Assembly: GCA_937925335.1 (NCBI GenBank)
Contig: CALEWY010000063.1
Location: 1-35,070 of the forward strand
DNA length: 35,070 bases
DNA from: an uncultured Acidimicrobiales bacterium
GTDB lineage: Bacteria > Actinomycetota > Acidimicrobiia > Acidimicrobiales > SZUA-35
Direction: 5' to 3'
How positions within the stretch are numbered: position 1 is the stretch's first letter; the number at the start of each line of letters is the position of its first letter. Positions 8,158 through 17,325 of the stretch are shown here, piece by piece. Position numbers and translations under genes: made by a program. The notes beneath the pieces are model-generated. The model made no database searches. It saw nothing but the letters and a program-made list of their open reading frames with translations, and had not been told where the DNA came from.

Positions 8158-8898
8158 GTGAACGACACGAATGCACAATCCGAGACGCGCTACAAACGCA
8201 TCTTGTTGAAGCTGTCCGGCGAAGCATTTGCCGGCGGCAAACCTTTTGGCCTCGACGGCCCGACCCTTTCTCGAATCGCCGACGACATCGTCGACGCCCG
8301 CAACAACCTCGGCGTTGAAGTCGCAGTCGTCGTCGGTGGCGGCAACATCTGGCGTGGCATCTCGGGCGCCGAGGGTGGCCTCGATCGAGCCCAGGCCGAC
8401 TACATGGGCATGCTCGCCACGGTGATGAACGCGCTGGCGCTGCAAGACGTGCTCGAGCAAAAGGGCATCCCGACTCGGCTCCAGTCAGCGATTGCGATGC
8501 CGCAGGTTGCTGAGGAATACATCCGTCGCAAGGCGATCCGCCACCTCGAAAAGGACCGTGTCGTGATCTTCGCGGCCGGCACGGGCAACCCGTTCTTCAC
8601 CACCGACACCACCGCGGCATTGCGTGCGGTTGAGATCGAAGCCGAGGTGCTCTTGAAGGGCACACACGGTTCGGTCGACGGCATCTACACGGCCGATCCG
8701 AAGGTCGATCCCGACGCCACGAAGATCTCGAAGCTGAGCTACCTCGACGTGCTCAACCGTGATCTTCGAGTGATGGATTCGACCGCGATTACGCACTGCA
8801 TGGAGAACAACATGCCGATCGTTGTCTTCAACCTCATGGGCGATGGCAACCTTCGAAGCCTGTTGTGTGGAGAGTCGATCGGTACTCTGGTCGAATGA
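8158..8898 (+). CDS. pyrH: Uridylate kinase (UMP kinase)
   Basis: PyrH phosphorylates UMP to UDP in pyrimidine nucleotide synthesis. This 246-residue protein is of the bacterial amino-acid-kinase fold. It shows LLKLSGEAF at 21-29, GGGNIWRG near 60-67, the [17 protein letters not shown] segment and the [15 protein letters not shown] [13 protein letters not shown] region. The GTG at 8158 is preceded by GTGGGAG. The stop overlaps the frr start (ATGA at 8895-8898), which suggests coupling. Confidence 0.97.
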   Translation: MNDTNAQSETRYKRILLKLSGEAFAGGKPFGLDGPTLSRIADDIVDARNNLGVEVAVVVGGGNIWRGISGAEGGLDRAQADYMGMLATVMNALALQDVLEQKGIPTRLQSAIAMPQVAEEYIRRKAIRHLEKDRVVIFAAGTGNPFFTTDTTAALRAVEIEAEVLLKGTHGSVDGIYTADPKVDPDATKISKLSYLDVLNRDLRVMDSTAITHCMENNMPIVVFNLMGDGNLRSLLCGESIGTLVE

Positions 8899-9461
8899 GC
8901 GAACTGATTGAGCTGGTCCTCGACGACTCCACCGAGCGGATGGCGAAGGCTGTCAGCCACGCCCGGGCCGAGTTTTCGAGCATCCGAGGTGGCCGCGCCG
9001 CGCCCCAGCTCGTCGAGCGACTGCAGGTCGAGGCCTATGGCGTCGACATGCGTCTCGTCGAGCTCGCGTCGGTGTCGGTTCCCGAGGCTCGCCAGCTTCT
9101 CATCACCCCGCACGACCCGGTCAACCTCGAAGGTATCGAGCGTTCGATTCGGGTTTCTGACCTCGGTCTCTCACCATCGAACGATGGTCGAGCGATTCGA
9201 CTGAGCTTTCCGCCCCTCACCGAAGAACGGCGTAAGGAGCTCGTGCGGTTGGTGAAGAGCATGGCCGAAGACGGCCGAATCGCGATTCGTAACGTGCGAC
9301 GAGAGGGACGCAAGGACCTCGAGTCGGCAGAGAAAGACGGTCAGCTTTCGTCCGACGAGCTTGCTCGTGCGGAGAAAGAGCTCGACAAATTGACGCAGTC
9401 CAACGAGACCGCCATCGACGAGGCCCTCGCCGAGAAAGAAGCAGAGCTGCTCGAAGTCTGA
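8895..9461 (+). CDS. frr: Ribosome recycling factor
   Basis: RRF releases ribosomes from mRNA after termination, together with EF-G. With the ATG at 8895 the protein is 188 residues, close to the usual 185. The conserved parts are [20 protein letters not shown] near the start, the central [16 protein letters not shown] region and [21 protein letters not shown]. No strong ribosome site is seen, which fits translational coupling through the ATGA overlap with pyrH. An upstream in-frame GTG at 8865 would add ten unrelated residues. Confidence 0.96.
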   Translation: MSELIELVLDDSTERMAKAVSHARAEFSSIRGGRAAPQLVERLQVEAYGVDMRLVELASVSVPEARQLLITPHDPVNLEGIERSIRVSDLGLSPSNDGRAIRLSFPPLTEERRKELVRLVKSMAEDGRIAIRNVRREGRKDLESAEKDGQLSSDELARAEKELDKLTQSNETAIDEALAEKEAELLEV

Positions 9462-9491
9462 TTGACTTCGAGCCGCTAACAGGGAGAACTG

Positions 9492-11276
9492 GTGTCTGAC
9501 GACAACCGAGAAGACGCCGCCGAGGCGGGCGACGGATTCGAATTGAGTGGAGCGATCGACGAGGCCGTCGATGGTGCTGCAACTGGCGACGGCGAGGGAG
9601 AGAGCTCGAGCATCTTCGATCTCTTCGAACCGCCTCCAGAGATCGATCCGAACCACTTTGGCCCGATCCCGATCATCAGCGATGACGACGGCGACGACAT
9701 CGAGATCATCGACGACGGTCCGGTGTCACTCGACACCGGTTTCAGCGATGACGACTTCGTCGACGAAGACGCAGACCCCGACCCGGCCGACCTCGACTCA
9801 CCGACCGCAGAGTTTGCCGTCGCCGATGAGTTTGCCGCCGAGACCCACAATGTCGAGACCGGCGCTGACGAGACCGGCGCTGACGAGACCGGCGCTGACG
9901 AGACCGGCGCTGATGAGATTGGCGCTGGAGAGATCGCAGCCGATGGCACCGACGACGCTGTCTCAAATGGCCTCTTCGACGAGCCGCGAGGTGATGCCCC
10001 CGAAGCAGCCAGCCATGATGATGGCTCGGTCACGGTTGATGAACTCTTGGCGCCGCTCGAGGGTGATGCCGCCGCAACTACCGATGGTGAGTCGCTGGAT
10101 GTGAGCGTGCCCGAAATCGATGTCTCCGGCGACGCACCAGAGGTGTTCCCGAGCGTGCCCGATGCGCCGAGCGGTGGCCTGCCTCATTGGACCGAGCCCG
10201 CAACGGGTGCGGTCCCTGCCGTTCTTGGCGGTGGCGAGCGCGACGAGTGGTCTGACGTCACCGGGCCCCAGTGGCAAGGTGATGGACCCGGCGAAGGCGA
10301 CGATCTCAACGAGGTATTCGCCGACACCGAAGGTGTTACCGGCATCCGTATCGACGATGCCGACCACGAAGATCTCGGGCTCGCAGCCGCTGGCGATCAG
10401 CAGCGTGCTGGTGTCGCTCCCCGGCCGCGCCCAGGTCCGGCGGCGGGTGACGCGGAGGACGGTGGTGGTCGGAACATTCCGCAGGCGATCGCCGTCGGCG
10501 TGATCCTTGGCGGTCTGGCGTTGCTGGCGTTCCAGCTCGGCGCGGCGGCCACCATCACGCTCATCTGTGCGATCTGTGTGCTCGCCGCCGTCGAGTTGTT
10601 CAACTCGATGCGCCTCGCCGGGCTCCACCCGGCAACGTTGCTCGGCATCGTCGCCTCCGCAGCGCTTCCGCTTGCGATCTACCACCGAGGTGAGCCGGGC
10701 TACGTGCTTGTCTCCGCTCTTACCGTCGTCTTCGGCGCCCTCTGGTATCTCGTCGGGGCGGACTCTCACCGACCGGCGCTCAACCTCGGCATGACCTTCT
10801 TGGGCGTGCAGTGGGTCGGCGGTATGGCCTCGTTCGCTGCGCTCTTGATCCTCGCTGGCGACCCAGGCATCGACATCATCCTTGCTGCGGTGATCGTCAC
10901 GGTCGTGTTCGACACCGCCGCCTATGCTGGCGGCCGCGTCTTTGGATCACATCCCTTCCACGCGGCGAGCCCGAACAAGACCTGGGAAGGCACGGTGATC
11001 GGCGTTGCCGGCGCAGTGCTTGCCGGATTCATCGTCGGCATTCTCGAGATCTCACCGTTCAGCGGTGATCTCCTCCACGCCATTTTGCTCGGTGCCGTCG
11101 TTGGCATCTTGGCCCCGATCGGCGACCTCGCCGAGTCGATGGTGAAGCGAGATCTCGGCGTGAAAGACATGGGCACGCTGCTGCCAGGGCACGGTGGTGT
11201 CCTCGACCGTCTCGACGGTCTGCTGTTCGTCCTGCCGGGTGTCTACTACCTCGCCCGAGTGCTCGAACTCATCTAG
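9492..11276 (+). CDS. cdsA: Phosphatidate cytidylyltransferase with long acidic N-terminal tail
   Basis: CdsA makes CDP-diacylglycerol from CTP and phosphatidic acid in the membrane, the entry to phospholipid synthesis. The catalytic part is the C-terminal ~270 residues: about eight hydrophobic segments from residue ~328, SPNKTWEG, and the CTP-transferase signature GDLAESMVKRDLGVKD followed by LPGHGGVLDRLDG. The first ~320 residues are Asp/Glu/Gly-rich and look disordered. They carry a 5-residue repeat (GADET type) at about 122-146, encoded by 15-bp DNA repeats. Most CdsA proteins are 260-300 residues, so 594 is unusual. The GTG at 9492 has AGGGAG at 9481-9486, supporting inclusion of the tail. 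Confidence 0.93.
   Translation: MSDDNREDAAEAGDGFELSGAIDEAVDGAATGDGEGESSSIFDLFEPPPEIDPNHFGPIPIISDDDGDDIEIIDDGPVSLDTGFSDDDFVDEDADPDPADLDSPTAEFAVADEFAAETHNVETGADETGADETGADETGADEIGAGEIAADGTDDAVSNGLFDEPRGDAPEAASHDDGSVTVDELLAPLEGDAAATTDGESLDVSVPEIDVSGDAPEVFPSVPDAPSGGLPHWTEPATGAVPAVLGGGERDEWSDVTGPQWQGDGPGEGDDLNEVFADTEGVTGIRIDDADHEDLGLAAAGDQQRAGVAPRPRPGPAAGDAEDGGGRNIPQAIAVGVILGGLALLAFQLGAAATITLICAICVLAAVELFNSMRLAGLHPATLLGIVASAALPLAIYHRGEPGYVLVSALTVVFGALWYLVGADSHRPALNLGMTFLGVQWVGGMASFAALLILAGDPGIDIILAAVIVTVVFDTAAYAGGRVFGSHPFHAASPNKTWEGTVIGVAGAVLAGFIVGILEISPFSGDLLHAILLGAVVGILAPIGDLAESMVKRDLGVKDMGTLLPGHGGVLDRLDGLLFVLPGVYYLARVLELI
9855..9929 (+). repeat. 15-bp tandem repeat in cdsA, about five copies
   Basis: The unit GAGACCGGCGCTGAC occurs at 9855, 9870 and 9885 exactly, at 9900 with one change, and at 9915 as a degenerate fifth copy. 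It is in frame and encodes ETGAD repeats. It probably varies by slippage. Confidence 0.9.
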
Positions 11277-11286
11277 CCCCGGGCTA
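11274..11286. terminator. Short inverted repeat between converging genes
   Basis: TAGCCC (11274-11279) and GGGCTA (11281-11286) form a compact palindrome that starts in the cdsA stop codon, five bases before the end of the minus-strand gene. It could help both transcripts end. It has no T-run. Confidence 0.3.
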
Positions 11287-11290
11287 TCGA

Positions 11291-12472
11291 TCAGGTCTGC
11301 GCTCGGTAGATCCGTCGACGGGTGACGCCCGCATTCGGAACGAACACGTTCACGATGCAGCGTCCCAAGAGCTCTGCCGGCTTCAACGCCAGGTAGGCAA
11401 TGTCAGCCCGCACCGGTGAGCTGAGCCTCGCCGCCGCTGGGGGTCCGACCAAGTCGTAGACCCTTCGGAGCTGCCGATGGCTGCGCGGAATCAGCGTTGC
11501 GATGGTTATCTCCGCCAGCTTGAGGGTCTGGAGTTGAGACGTGACGGCAAAGCTCTCGCCGTCCTCAGCGACCGCCTCATGGGAGCCGACAACTGAACGG
11601 TGCCCGGCAGCCGCTGCGGTCGCGACGTAACACGTTGGCGCCTCGGGCGGGAGTGCGTTGTAGATCTCGGCTGCTTCAGCCACCGCGGCGCGCCATGCGA
11701 CGCCATAGCCAACGAGCCACGCCACCGCCCCAACCTCGGCGAATCCCACGGTCTCGGCTGATGGTGCGCCTGCGGGGTTGGTGCGGCGCCATGAGTTGAG
11801 CCGCCAGACAAAGAGCGACTTCTGCAGGGCGACGGCGAAACAGATCGCGGGGCCAGCAACCCACACGATGAAGAAGGGGAACGCCGCAACACCAAACGCT
11901 GCTCCGGGGTCCAACGACAAACCTATGGCGGCGATTGCCAGCAGCGCCCAAAGCCCAAAGCCGATGAGCAGGCAACGCTTGACATACACACTTCCCCAAC
12001 GTCGGTGAATCGCAACGAGGGCCGCCCACACCCCGATCACAATGAGCCCGGCAATGATCGGTGCGGTGACCACCACGATCGATGAGAGCACGAGGTAGTG
12101 GACGGTCATCGGGACGCTCGAATAGAGCAGGAACCGAGCGACACGGTTGGTCGCCATCAGCGGCGCCTTCACGATCGCCACGAGCATCGCGAACCAGGCG
12201 ATCATGATGAAGGGCGCGAAGTAGATCGTGATCTCTGGGTTGAGATGGATCCCGGCGCGCTGCGTGAACTCGCCGTTCTGCCATTCGGGCCCGAAGACAC
12301 TGCCGGCTGGGAAGGAGGCGAGCGGAAGGATGAGGACCGTGATGAAGGTGACGAAAACCTCGATGGGTGTCTCGCGTCGGCGAGGTTCGGCGGCCGACCG
12401 GTCGCCCGGGAGCTCTCCTGGCGGGTTGCCTCGCTGCGGATCGAGCCCGCCCGTTGATTCGTTGATCTGCAT
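11291..12472 (-). CDS. Multi-pass membrane protein of unknown function with CYxATAAA motif
   Basis: The 393-residue protein has a Pro/Arg-rich cytoplasmic start, then about five or six hydrophobic segments (roughly residues 38-60, 80-103, 113-155, 165-215), then a soluble C-terminal region. That region contains CYVATAAAAGHR near 281-292 and a basic stretch IPRSHRQLRRVYDLVGPP. I recall CYxATAAA-GH motifs in other bacterial membrane proteins of unknown function, but I cannot name the family with confidence. The start is well supported by a GGAGGGAGGG ribosome site on the minus strand. It lies between cdsA and dxr, facing the surrounding genes, and is transcribed divergently from dxr. Confidence 0.75.
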   Translation of the reverse strand: MQINESTGGLDPQRGNPPGELPGDRSAAEPRRRETPIEVFVTFITVLILPLASFPAGSVFGPEWQNGEFTQRAGIHLNPEITIYFAPFIMIAWFAMLVAIVKAPLMATNRVARFLLYSSVPMTVHYLVLSSIVVVTAPIIAGLIVIGVWAALVAIHRRWGSVYVKRCLLIGFGLWALLAIAAIGLSLDPGAAFGVAAFPFFIVWVAGPAICFAVALQKSLFVWRLNSWRRTNPAGAPSAETVGFAEVGAVAWLVGYGVAWRAAVAEAAEIYNALPPEAPTCYVATAAAAGHRSVVGSHEAVAEDGESFAVTSQLQTLKLAEITIATLIPRSHRQLRRVYDLVGPPAAARLSSPVRADIAYLALKPAELLGRCIVNVFVPNAGVTRRRIYRAQT

Positions 12473-12646
12473 GCCGCCCTCCCTCCGAACGATCGGTGAT
12501 GTCCGAACGCTCGCGTCACCGAAGCGGCGAGCCTAGATGTCACCTGCTTCCGGCCTCAGTCACCAGAAGACGGCCTGATCGTTACCGGGATGAACAGCGG
12601 TTGCTTGACATCAGCTTGCTCCGCCATCGGGCATCATGGAGCGCAC
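12473..12646. promoter_or_regulatory. Divergent promoter region of the membrane protein and dxr
   Basis: On the minus strand a TAGGCT -10 box lies at 12535-12530, about 58 bases before the membrane-protein ATG. On the plus strand a perfect TTGACA is at 12605-12610, but no good -10 stands 16-18 bases downstream. An 8-bp direct repeat TCCGAACG occurs at 12484 and 12502, 18 bases apart, and could be a binding site pair. Confidence 0.4.
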
Positions 12647-13837
12647 ATGACCTCAACCACCGTTTCTGTTGTGGGTTCGACCGGCTCGGTTGGAACCCAG
12701 ACCCTCGATGTTGTCGCGGACGATGCCGACTCGTATCGAATCATCGCGCTGGCTGCTGGGCGTTCGGTCGAACAACTCGCCGAGCAAGCCAAGTTGGTTG
12801 AGCCTGAGCTCGTCGTGGTCGCTGATCAATCGCTGGAGGGCGAGCTGCGAGCGGCCGTTCCCGACTCGATCGAGGTTGCCTCCGGCGAAGAAGGAATGGT
12901 CGAATGCGCCCGTCGAGCGGATGTCACCGTCAACGGTGTTGTCGGATTCGCCGGGTTGCCCGTCACCCTCGAAACCTTGAACGCCGGCAAACGTCTTGCC
13001 TTGGCCAATAAGGAGTCGCTGATCGCGGCCGGACCGGTGGTGCAAACCGCCAGAGCAACGCCTGGCGCAGAGATCGTCCCGGTCGATTCAGAGCACGCGG
13101 CGATTCATCAGTGTCTGCGAGCCAACGACGTGCGCGAGCGCGTGTCACGCATTCAACTCACGGCCTCTGGTGGCCCCTTCCGAGGCCGCGCCGCTGCCGA
13201 GCTCGCGTCCGTCACGATCGACGAGGCACTTGCGCATCCAACCTGGGCGATGGGCCCAAAGATCACGATCGACTCCTCGACGCTGATGAACAAGGGCCTT
13301 GAAGTCATCGAGGCGAACGAACTGTTCGGCAAGCCGGCGGGGGAGCACGGGTTTGGGATCGAACTCGACGAGATCGACGTCGTCGTCCACCCGCAGTCGA
13401 TCGTGCACTCGATGGTGACCTACTCCGACGGCTCGACCATCGCGCAGTTGTCGATGCCGAACATGCGGCTTCCGATCGCCTACGCCTTGGCCTTCCCCGA
13501 CCGCTTTCCGGTTCCCTACGGCCCGATCGACTGGGCAACCGTTGGCAGTCTCGACTTCGAAACACCCGACCGAGAAGCGTTCCCCTGCCTCGATTTGGCC
13601 TTTGAAGCGGCTCGAATCGGCGGCACTGCGCCGGCATGGTTGAGCGCAGCAAACGAAGTTGCGGTCGACGCATTCCTCGACGGTCGCATCGCCTGGGTCG
13701 ACATCGCTCGCATCAATGAGGCAACACTTTCTTCTCATGATGGTGGAACAGGATCAACTCTGGCCGATGTTCTAGAGGGAGACCGTGCTGCCAGAATCAA
13801 GGCGGCCGAAGTGCTTGCAACGAAAGAGACGGCGTGA
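12647..13837 (+). CDS. dxr: 1-deoxy-D-xylulose 5-phosphate reductoisomerase
   Basis: Dxr converts DXP to 2-C-methyl-erythritol 4-phosphate with NADPH, the second step of the MEP isoprenoid pathway. The ATG at 12647 with GGAG at 12638-12641 gives 396 residues, normal for the family. Visible motifs are the NADPH-binding GSTGSVGTQ at 9-17, ALANKESLIAAG, the metal-site region PVDSEHAAIHQ, TASGGPFR, and HPTWAMGPKITIDSSTLMNK. The stop overlaps the rseP start (GTGA at 13834-13837). The order dxr-rseP-ispG is typical of actinobacteria. Confidence 0.97.
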   Translation: MTSTTVSVVGSTGSVGTQTLDVVADDADSYRIIALAAGRSVEQLAEQAKLVEPELVVVADQSLEGELRAAVPDSIEVASGEEGMVECARRADVTVNGVVGFAGLPVTLETLNAGKRLALANKESLIAAGPVVQTARATPGAEIVPVDSEHAAIHQCLRANDVRERVSRIQLTASGGPFRGRAAAELASVTIDEALAHPTWAMGPKITIDSSTLMNKGLEVIEANELFGKPAGEHGFGIELDEIDVVVHPQSIVHSMVTYSDGSTIAQLSMPNMRLPIAYALAFPDRFPVPYGPIDWATVGSLDFETPDREAFPCLDLAFEAARIGGTAPAWLSAANEVAVDAFLDGRIAWVDIARINEATLSSHDGGTGSTLADVLEGDRAARIKAAEVLATKETA

Positions 13838-15183
13838 CCGACACCTCTGAAGACCTCGAATCCAGCTCCGACGGCCAGCCCGTCGGCGCGTCTGGCGTCG
13901 CCCTTTCCGATGCTCCGGCCCCTCGCGGATCAGCGCTGCTGACCAGTGATTCCGGCTCGGACGGCGAAGATGAAGTGAAGTCCAACCCGATGGGCCTTCT
14001 TGTCCTCGTTGGCCTTCTTGGCTACCTCTGGTTTGCCGCAGGCTTCCGCACGTTCCTCTTCGTGATCGCCCTCGTGGTGATGATTTTCCTCCACGAGCTC
14101 GGCCACTTCATGACCGCTCGCTGGACGGGTATGAAGGCGACGCAGTTCTTCATCGGCATGGGGCCGAAGCTCTGGTCGTTCCGCCGAGGTGAAACCGAAT
14201 ACGGCGTGCGCGCCATCCCCGCTGGGGCGTTCGTCCGCATCATCGGCATGAACAACCTCGATCCGGTGCCGCCGGAAGACGAGGCCCGTACCTACCGAAT
14301 GGCATCGTTCCCTCGTCGAATGCTCGTGATCACCGCGGGCTCGATCATGCACTTCATCCAGGCGTTCCTGGTCTTCTTGATCGCCTTCTCCTTTGTCGGT
14401 CGCGAAGACCCCGAAGGCGCGTGGGAGATCGGCACGATTGCCACCCTTGCGGATGGGAGCGAAGCGCCCGCCGTCGGTGCTGGTCTACAGCCCGGCGACG
14501 AACTCATCGAGATCGATGGCCAGAGCTTCTTGTTCGGCGATCTGGCCGGCTACCTCCAGCCCATGCCTGGCGAAGAGGTGACCTTGCTCGTCGAGCGAAC
14601 GGTCGACGGCGAAACCGAACGTTTCGAAACCACCGCCGTCCTCGCCGAACAACCTCGAGACGATGGATCAACGGTTGGTTTCTTGGGCATCGGCCCGACC
14701 TACCAGGACCGGATCAAGGAAAGTCCGGTCGAATCGTCTCGGATCTATGCCGAGACGATGGGTGAGACCGTGAAACAGCTCGGCATCTTGTTCAGCCCGA
14801 GCACTTACACCCGTCTCGGATCATTGCTCGGATCCGGAAGTGATGACGTGAACATCAACAGCGATGAGGCGCAGAGTCGCCCCGTTTCGCTGGTTGGCGT
14901 CGTTCGCATCGCCGGTGACGAACGCTTCAACTGGTTCGAACCACTCTTCATCTTCGGTTCGATCAACATGTTTGTTGGTGTCTTCAACCTGGTGCCGCTG
15001 CTGCCCCTCGACGGCGGCCACGCAGCAATCGGTATCTATGAGCGCATCCGCTCCCGCAAGGGCAAGCGCTATCAGATGGATGTCTCCAAGCTGTTGGGTC
15101 CCACCTATGTGGTCGTGGCCGTGCTCGGATTCTTGTTTGTGTCGACGCTTTGGCTCGACATCTTCCGACCGATCAGCGGCTGA
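13834..15183 (+). CDS. rseP: RseP-like site-2 membrane metalloprotease (M50)
   Basis: This 449-residue protein is an intramembrane zinc protease of the S2P/RseP family, which cuts anti-sigma factors and other membrane proteins. It has HELGH at 87-91 in a membrane segment, a PDZ-like domain at about 200-270 (GAGLQPGDELIEIDGQ), and the second metal motif LVPLLPLDGGH near 388-398. The first ~50 residues are a Ser/Asp-rich cytoplasmic extension. The GTG start overlaps dxr. Its substrate is not shown by the context. Confidence 0.94.
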   Translation: MTDTSEDLESSSDGQPVGASGVALSDAPAPRGSALLTSDSGSDGEDEVKSNPMGLLVLVGLLGYLWFAAGFRTFLFVIALVVMIFLHELGHFMTARWTGMKATQFFIGMGPKLWSFRRGETEYGVRAIPAGAFVRIIGMNNLDPVPPEDEARTYRMASFPRRMLVITAGSIMHFIQAFLVFLIAFSFVGREDPEGAWEIGTIATLADGSEAPAVGAGLQPGDELIEIDGQSFLFGDLAGYLQPMPGEEVTLLVERTVDGETERFETTAVLAEQPRDDGSTVGFLGIGPTYQDRIKESPVESSRIYAETMGETVKQLGILFSPSTYTRLGSLLGSGSDDVNINSDEAQSRPVSLVGVVRIAGDERFNWFEPLFIFGSINMFVGVFNLVPLLPLDGGHAAIGIYERIRSRKGKRYQMDVSKLLGPTYVVVAVLGFLFVSTLWLDIFRPISG

Positions 15184-15202
15184 CAGAAAGAGCGTGACAT
15201 AG

Positions 15203-16450
15203 ATGGACGCCGGTTCGATTTCATTCGAGCGCAAGAAGACCCGCCAGATCATGGTGGGCGACGTCCCCGTTGGTGGTGGTGCGCCAATCACCGTCCAGTC
15301 GATGACGATCACGAAGACCGAAGACGTCGACGGCACACTCGCCCAGATCTACGCCCTTGCCGCGGCCGGCGCCGACATCGTGCGATGCACCTGTAACTCA
15401 GCAGAAGCGTCTGCCGGGCTGGCTCGAATCGTGCCCCGCAGCCCGGTGCCGATCGTGGCCGACATTCATCACCAATACCGCCGGGCCCTTGAAGCGCTCG
15501 AAGCCGGTGTGCATTGCCTGCGCCTCAACCCTGGCAATATCCGCAAGCCTGAACAGATCAAGGCCGTGGCTGCCGAAGCGAAGGACCGCAACGTGCCGAT
15601 CCGCATCGGTGTCAACGGTGGCAGCCTCCACCCCGACCTCTACGAGAAGTACGGGGGCAAGGTCACCCCGGAGGCGATGGTCGAATCAGCGCTCGACGAG
15701 ATTCGCTACTTCCAAGAGGTCGACTTTGACCTGATAAAGATCTCGGTGAAGGCCTCGAATGTGCCGCTGATGATCGAGGCCTACCGCCAGCTGTCCGAAC
15801 AGGTCGACTACCCGTTGCACCTCGGCGTGACCGAAGCTGGCCCGCCGCCTGGCGGTATCGTCAAGGCAACCGCTGGCATCGCCACCCTCCTCGCCGAAGG
15901 CATCGGCGACACAATTCGCTACTCGCTCTCGTCTGATCCGGTCGACGAAGCTCGGCTCGGCCGACAGCTCGTCGAATCGCTCGGCCTTCGCGAACGCAAG
16001 AACGTCGACCTCATCTCATGCCCCTCGTGTGGTCGAGCTGAGATCGACGTTTACAAAGTGGCTCAAGATGCACTCGACGCCTTCCAGGATCGAGAGATTC
16101 CACTGCAGGTTGCCGTGATGGGGTGCGTCGTGAACGGGCCGGGTGAAGCTCGCGACGCCGACCTCGGTATCGCCGCTGGCAACAAGCGCGGCCACCTCTT
16201 TGTGCGAGGCCAGAATGTGGCTGTTGTGCCTGAAGCTGAGATGGTGCCGACCCTCGTCGAGTGGGCCGACTTCATCATGGAGCACGGCCTTGATGCTGCG
16301 TTGGAGCGAGCGAAAGAGTCAGCCCCGGCTGCTCGCCGCGCCGCTGAAGAAGATCGCGATCGAAACCTCAACGAAAAGGGTGAGGACGCAAACGAGTCCG
16401 AGCAGATCGTTGAGCTGATGCAGACCAAGCGCCAAGCTGCCGGGGAGTAG
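15203..16450 (+). CDS. ispG: (E)-4-hydroxy-3-methylbut-2-enyl-diphosphate synthase
   Basis: IspG reduces MEcPP to HMBPP in the MEP pathway with a [4Fe-4S] cluster. The 415-residue protein has a TIM-barrel part starting with ITVQSMTITKTEDV, and the VADIHHQYRRALEAL and RIGVNGGSL segments. The cluster ligands are Cys273 and Cys276 in SCPSCGR and Cys308 in MGCVVNGPGE, with the fourth ligand Glu315. The last ~50 residues are a charged Lys/Glu-rich tail beyond the usual end. It follows rseP by 19 bases. Confidence 0.97.
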   Translation: MDAGSISFERKKTRQIMVGDVPVGGGAPITVQSMTITKTEDVDGTLAQIYALAAAGADIVRCTCNSAEASAGLARIVPRSPVPIVADIHHQYRRALEALEAGVHCLRLNPGNIRKPEQIKAVAAEAKDRNVPIRIGVNGGSLHPDLYEKYGGKVTPEAMVESALDEIRYFQEVDFDLIKISVKASNVPLMIEAYRQLSEQVDYPLHLGVTEAGPPPGGIVKATAGIATLLAEGIGDTIRYSLSSDPVDEARLGRQLVESLGLRERKNVDLISCPSCGRAEIDVYKVAQDALDAFQDREIPLQVAVMGCVVNGPGEARDADLGIAAGNKRGHLFVRGQNVAVVPEAEMVPTLVEWADFIMEHGLDAALERAKESAPAARRAAEEDRDRNLNEKGEDANESEQIVELMQTKRQAAGE

Positions 16451-16599
16451 CCGTCCGGCTGACGACTGATCGCTTGGGCTTGTGACTCGAGTTGGTCGGT
16501 GCGCCTGAAGAGTCGCACTGTCTGATTCCTTGAATTGTGCGCTGAGGCTGACAACTCGGTGGGGTTGACGAACAGATCGCGGCCCGGCGACGAGGTGTA

Positions 16600-17310
16600 C
16601 TAGGCGCAGGTGGCGACAAAGGTGAACGGAATCGGCTCGTTGGCGTCGGCCAGGACCCCGTTGCGATCCATGAGTTCACCGCTGCCGCTGAAGCGCCCCG
16701 GTTCGTAGACGAAGCCGGCGGTCACTTCGGGGTCGTCGGTGTCGACGGCCATGAGCACGAGTGAGGGCTGGCCGGGCGGGGCCTGGAATCCTTCTTCGCC
16801 CCCGACCTCGATCTCGAATGCGTAGCTGATGTTGGGTTCGCCGTCGCCAGTCATGTCGCGCTCCACGACGATCACCTTGCCCCACAGGTTGGTTCCGTCG
16901 ATCGTGCCGACACCATCTGCTCCGAAGTTCGTGTGTGTTGCGAGAACCGTGGCTCCCCTTTCATCGATGCAGTTGACGCCGGTGAACTCATAGGTCGTGC
17001 CCTGCACCACGAAGGTGACGACGGACGAGAGGCCTGACTCGATGCCAGCCGCGACATTCTCTTCGTTGATGCCGTCTTCGTTGATGCCGTCTGGATCTGA
17101 GTTCGAGTCGTCGGTGCCGTTGCTGTTCACGAGGTCCGACGACCCGTCTTGGTCGCCAGCATCCGTTGCATCCCCAGCGCCCGATCCGCCGCAGGCTGCA
17201 AGCCCGAGCGTGACCGCGAGTGCAATCGCCAACCGCCGGGTTGATGTCAGCGTGCCGCTTCTCCAGCCGCCCTGCTTCTGAGCGCCCTCATTCTGCGTGC
17301 CGTGTGTCAT
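16600..17310 (-). CDS. Putative lipoprotein of unknown function
   Basis: The 236-residue protein has a long n-region, a hydrophobic stretch LAIALAVTLG and a lipobox LAAC with Cys40, followed by Gly/Ser/Asp-rich linker residues typical of surface lipoproteins. The linker has a DGINE-DGINE duplication from a 15-bp DNA repeat. The rest looks like a compact beta-rich domain with two cysteines (in GVNCIDERG and at FVATCA near the end) that could form a disulfide. The start has GGGAGGG just upstream. I do not recognise a family. It is on the minus strand in the gap between ispG and rimP. Confidence 0.75.
   Translation of the reverse strand: MTHGTQNEGAQKQGGWRSGTLTSTRRLAIALAVTLGLAACGGSGAGDATDAGDQDGSSDLVNSNGTDDSNSDPDGINEDGINEENVAAGIESGLSSVVTFVVQGTTYEFTGVNCIDERGATVLATHTNFGADGVGTIDGTNLWGKVIVVERDMTGDGEPNISYAFEIEVGGEEGFQAPPGQPSLVLMAVDTDDPEVTAGFVYEPGRFSGSGELMDRNGVLADANEPIPFTFVATCA
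17061..17090 (-). repeat. 15-bp tandem duplication in the lipoprotein gene
   Basis: CTTCGTTGATGCCGT occurs twice head to tail at 17061-17075 and 17076-17090. On the minus strand it encodes two in-frame DGINE-type units in the linker after the lipobox. Confidence 0.9.
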
Positions 17311-17325
17311 GTGATTCCCTCCCAG

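Noticed and set aside
9855..9929. Repeat array considered as CRISPR-like
   Set aside because: The 15-bp units are directly adjacent with no spacers and lie in a coding frame.
12605..12610. Perfect TTGACA considered as a firm dxr promoter
   Set aside because: No acceptable -10 box lies 16-19 bases downstream, so it is mentioned only within the intergenic entry.
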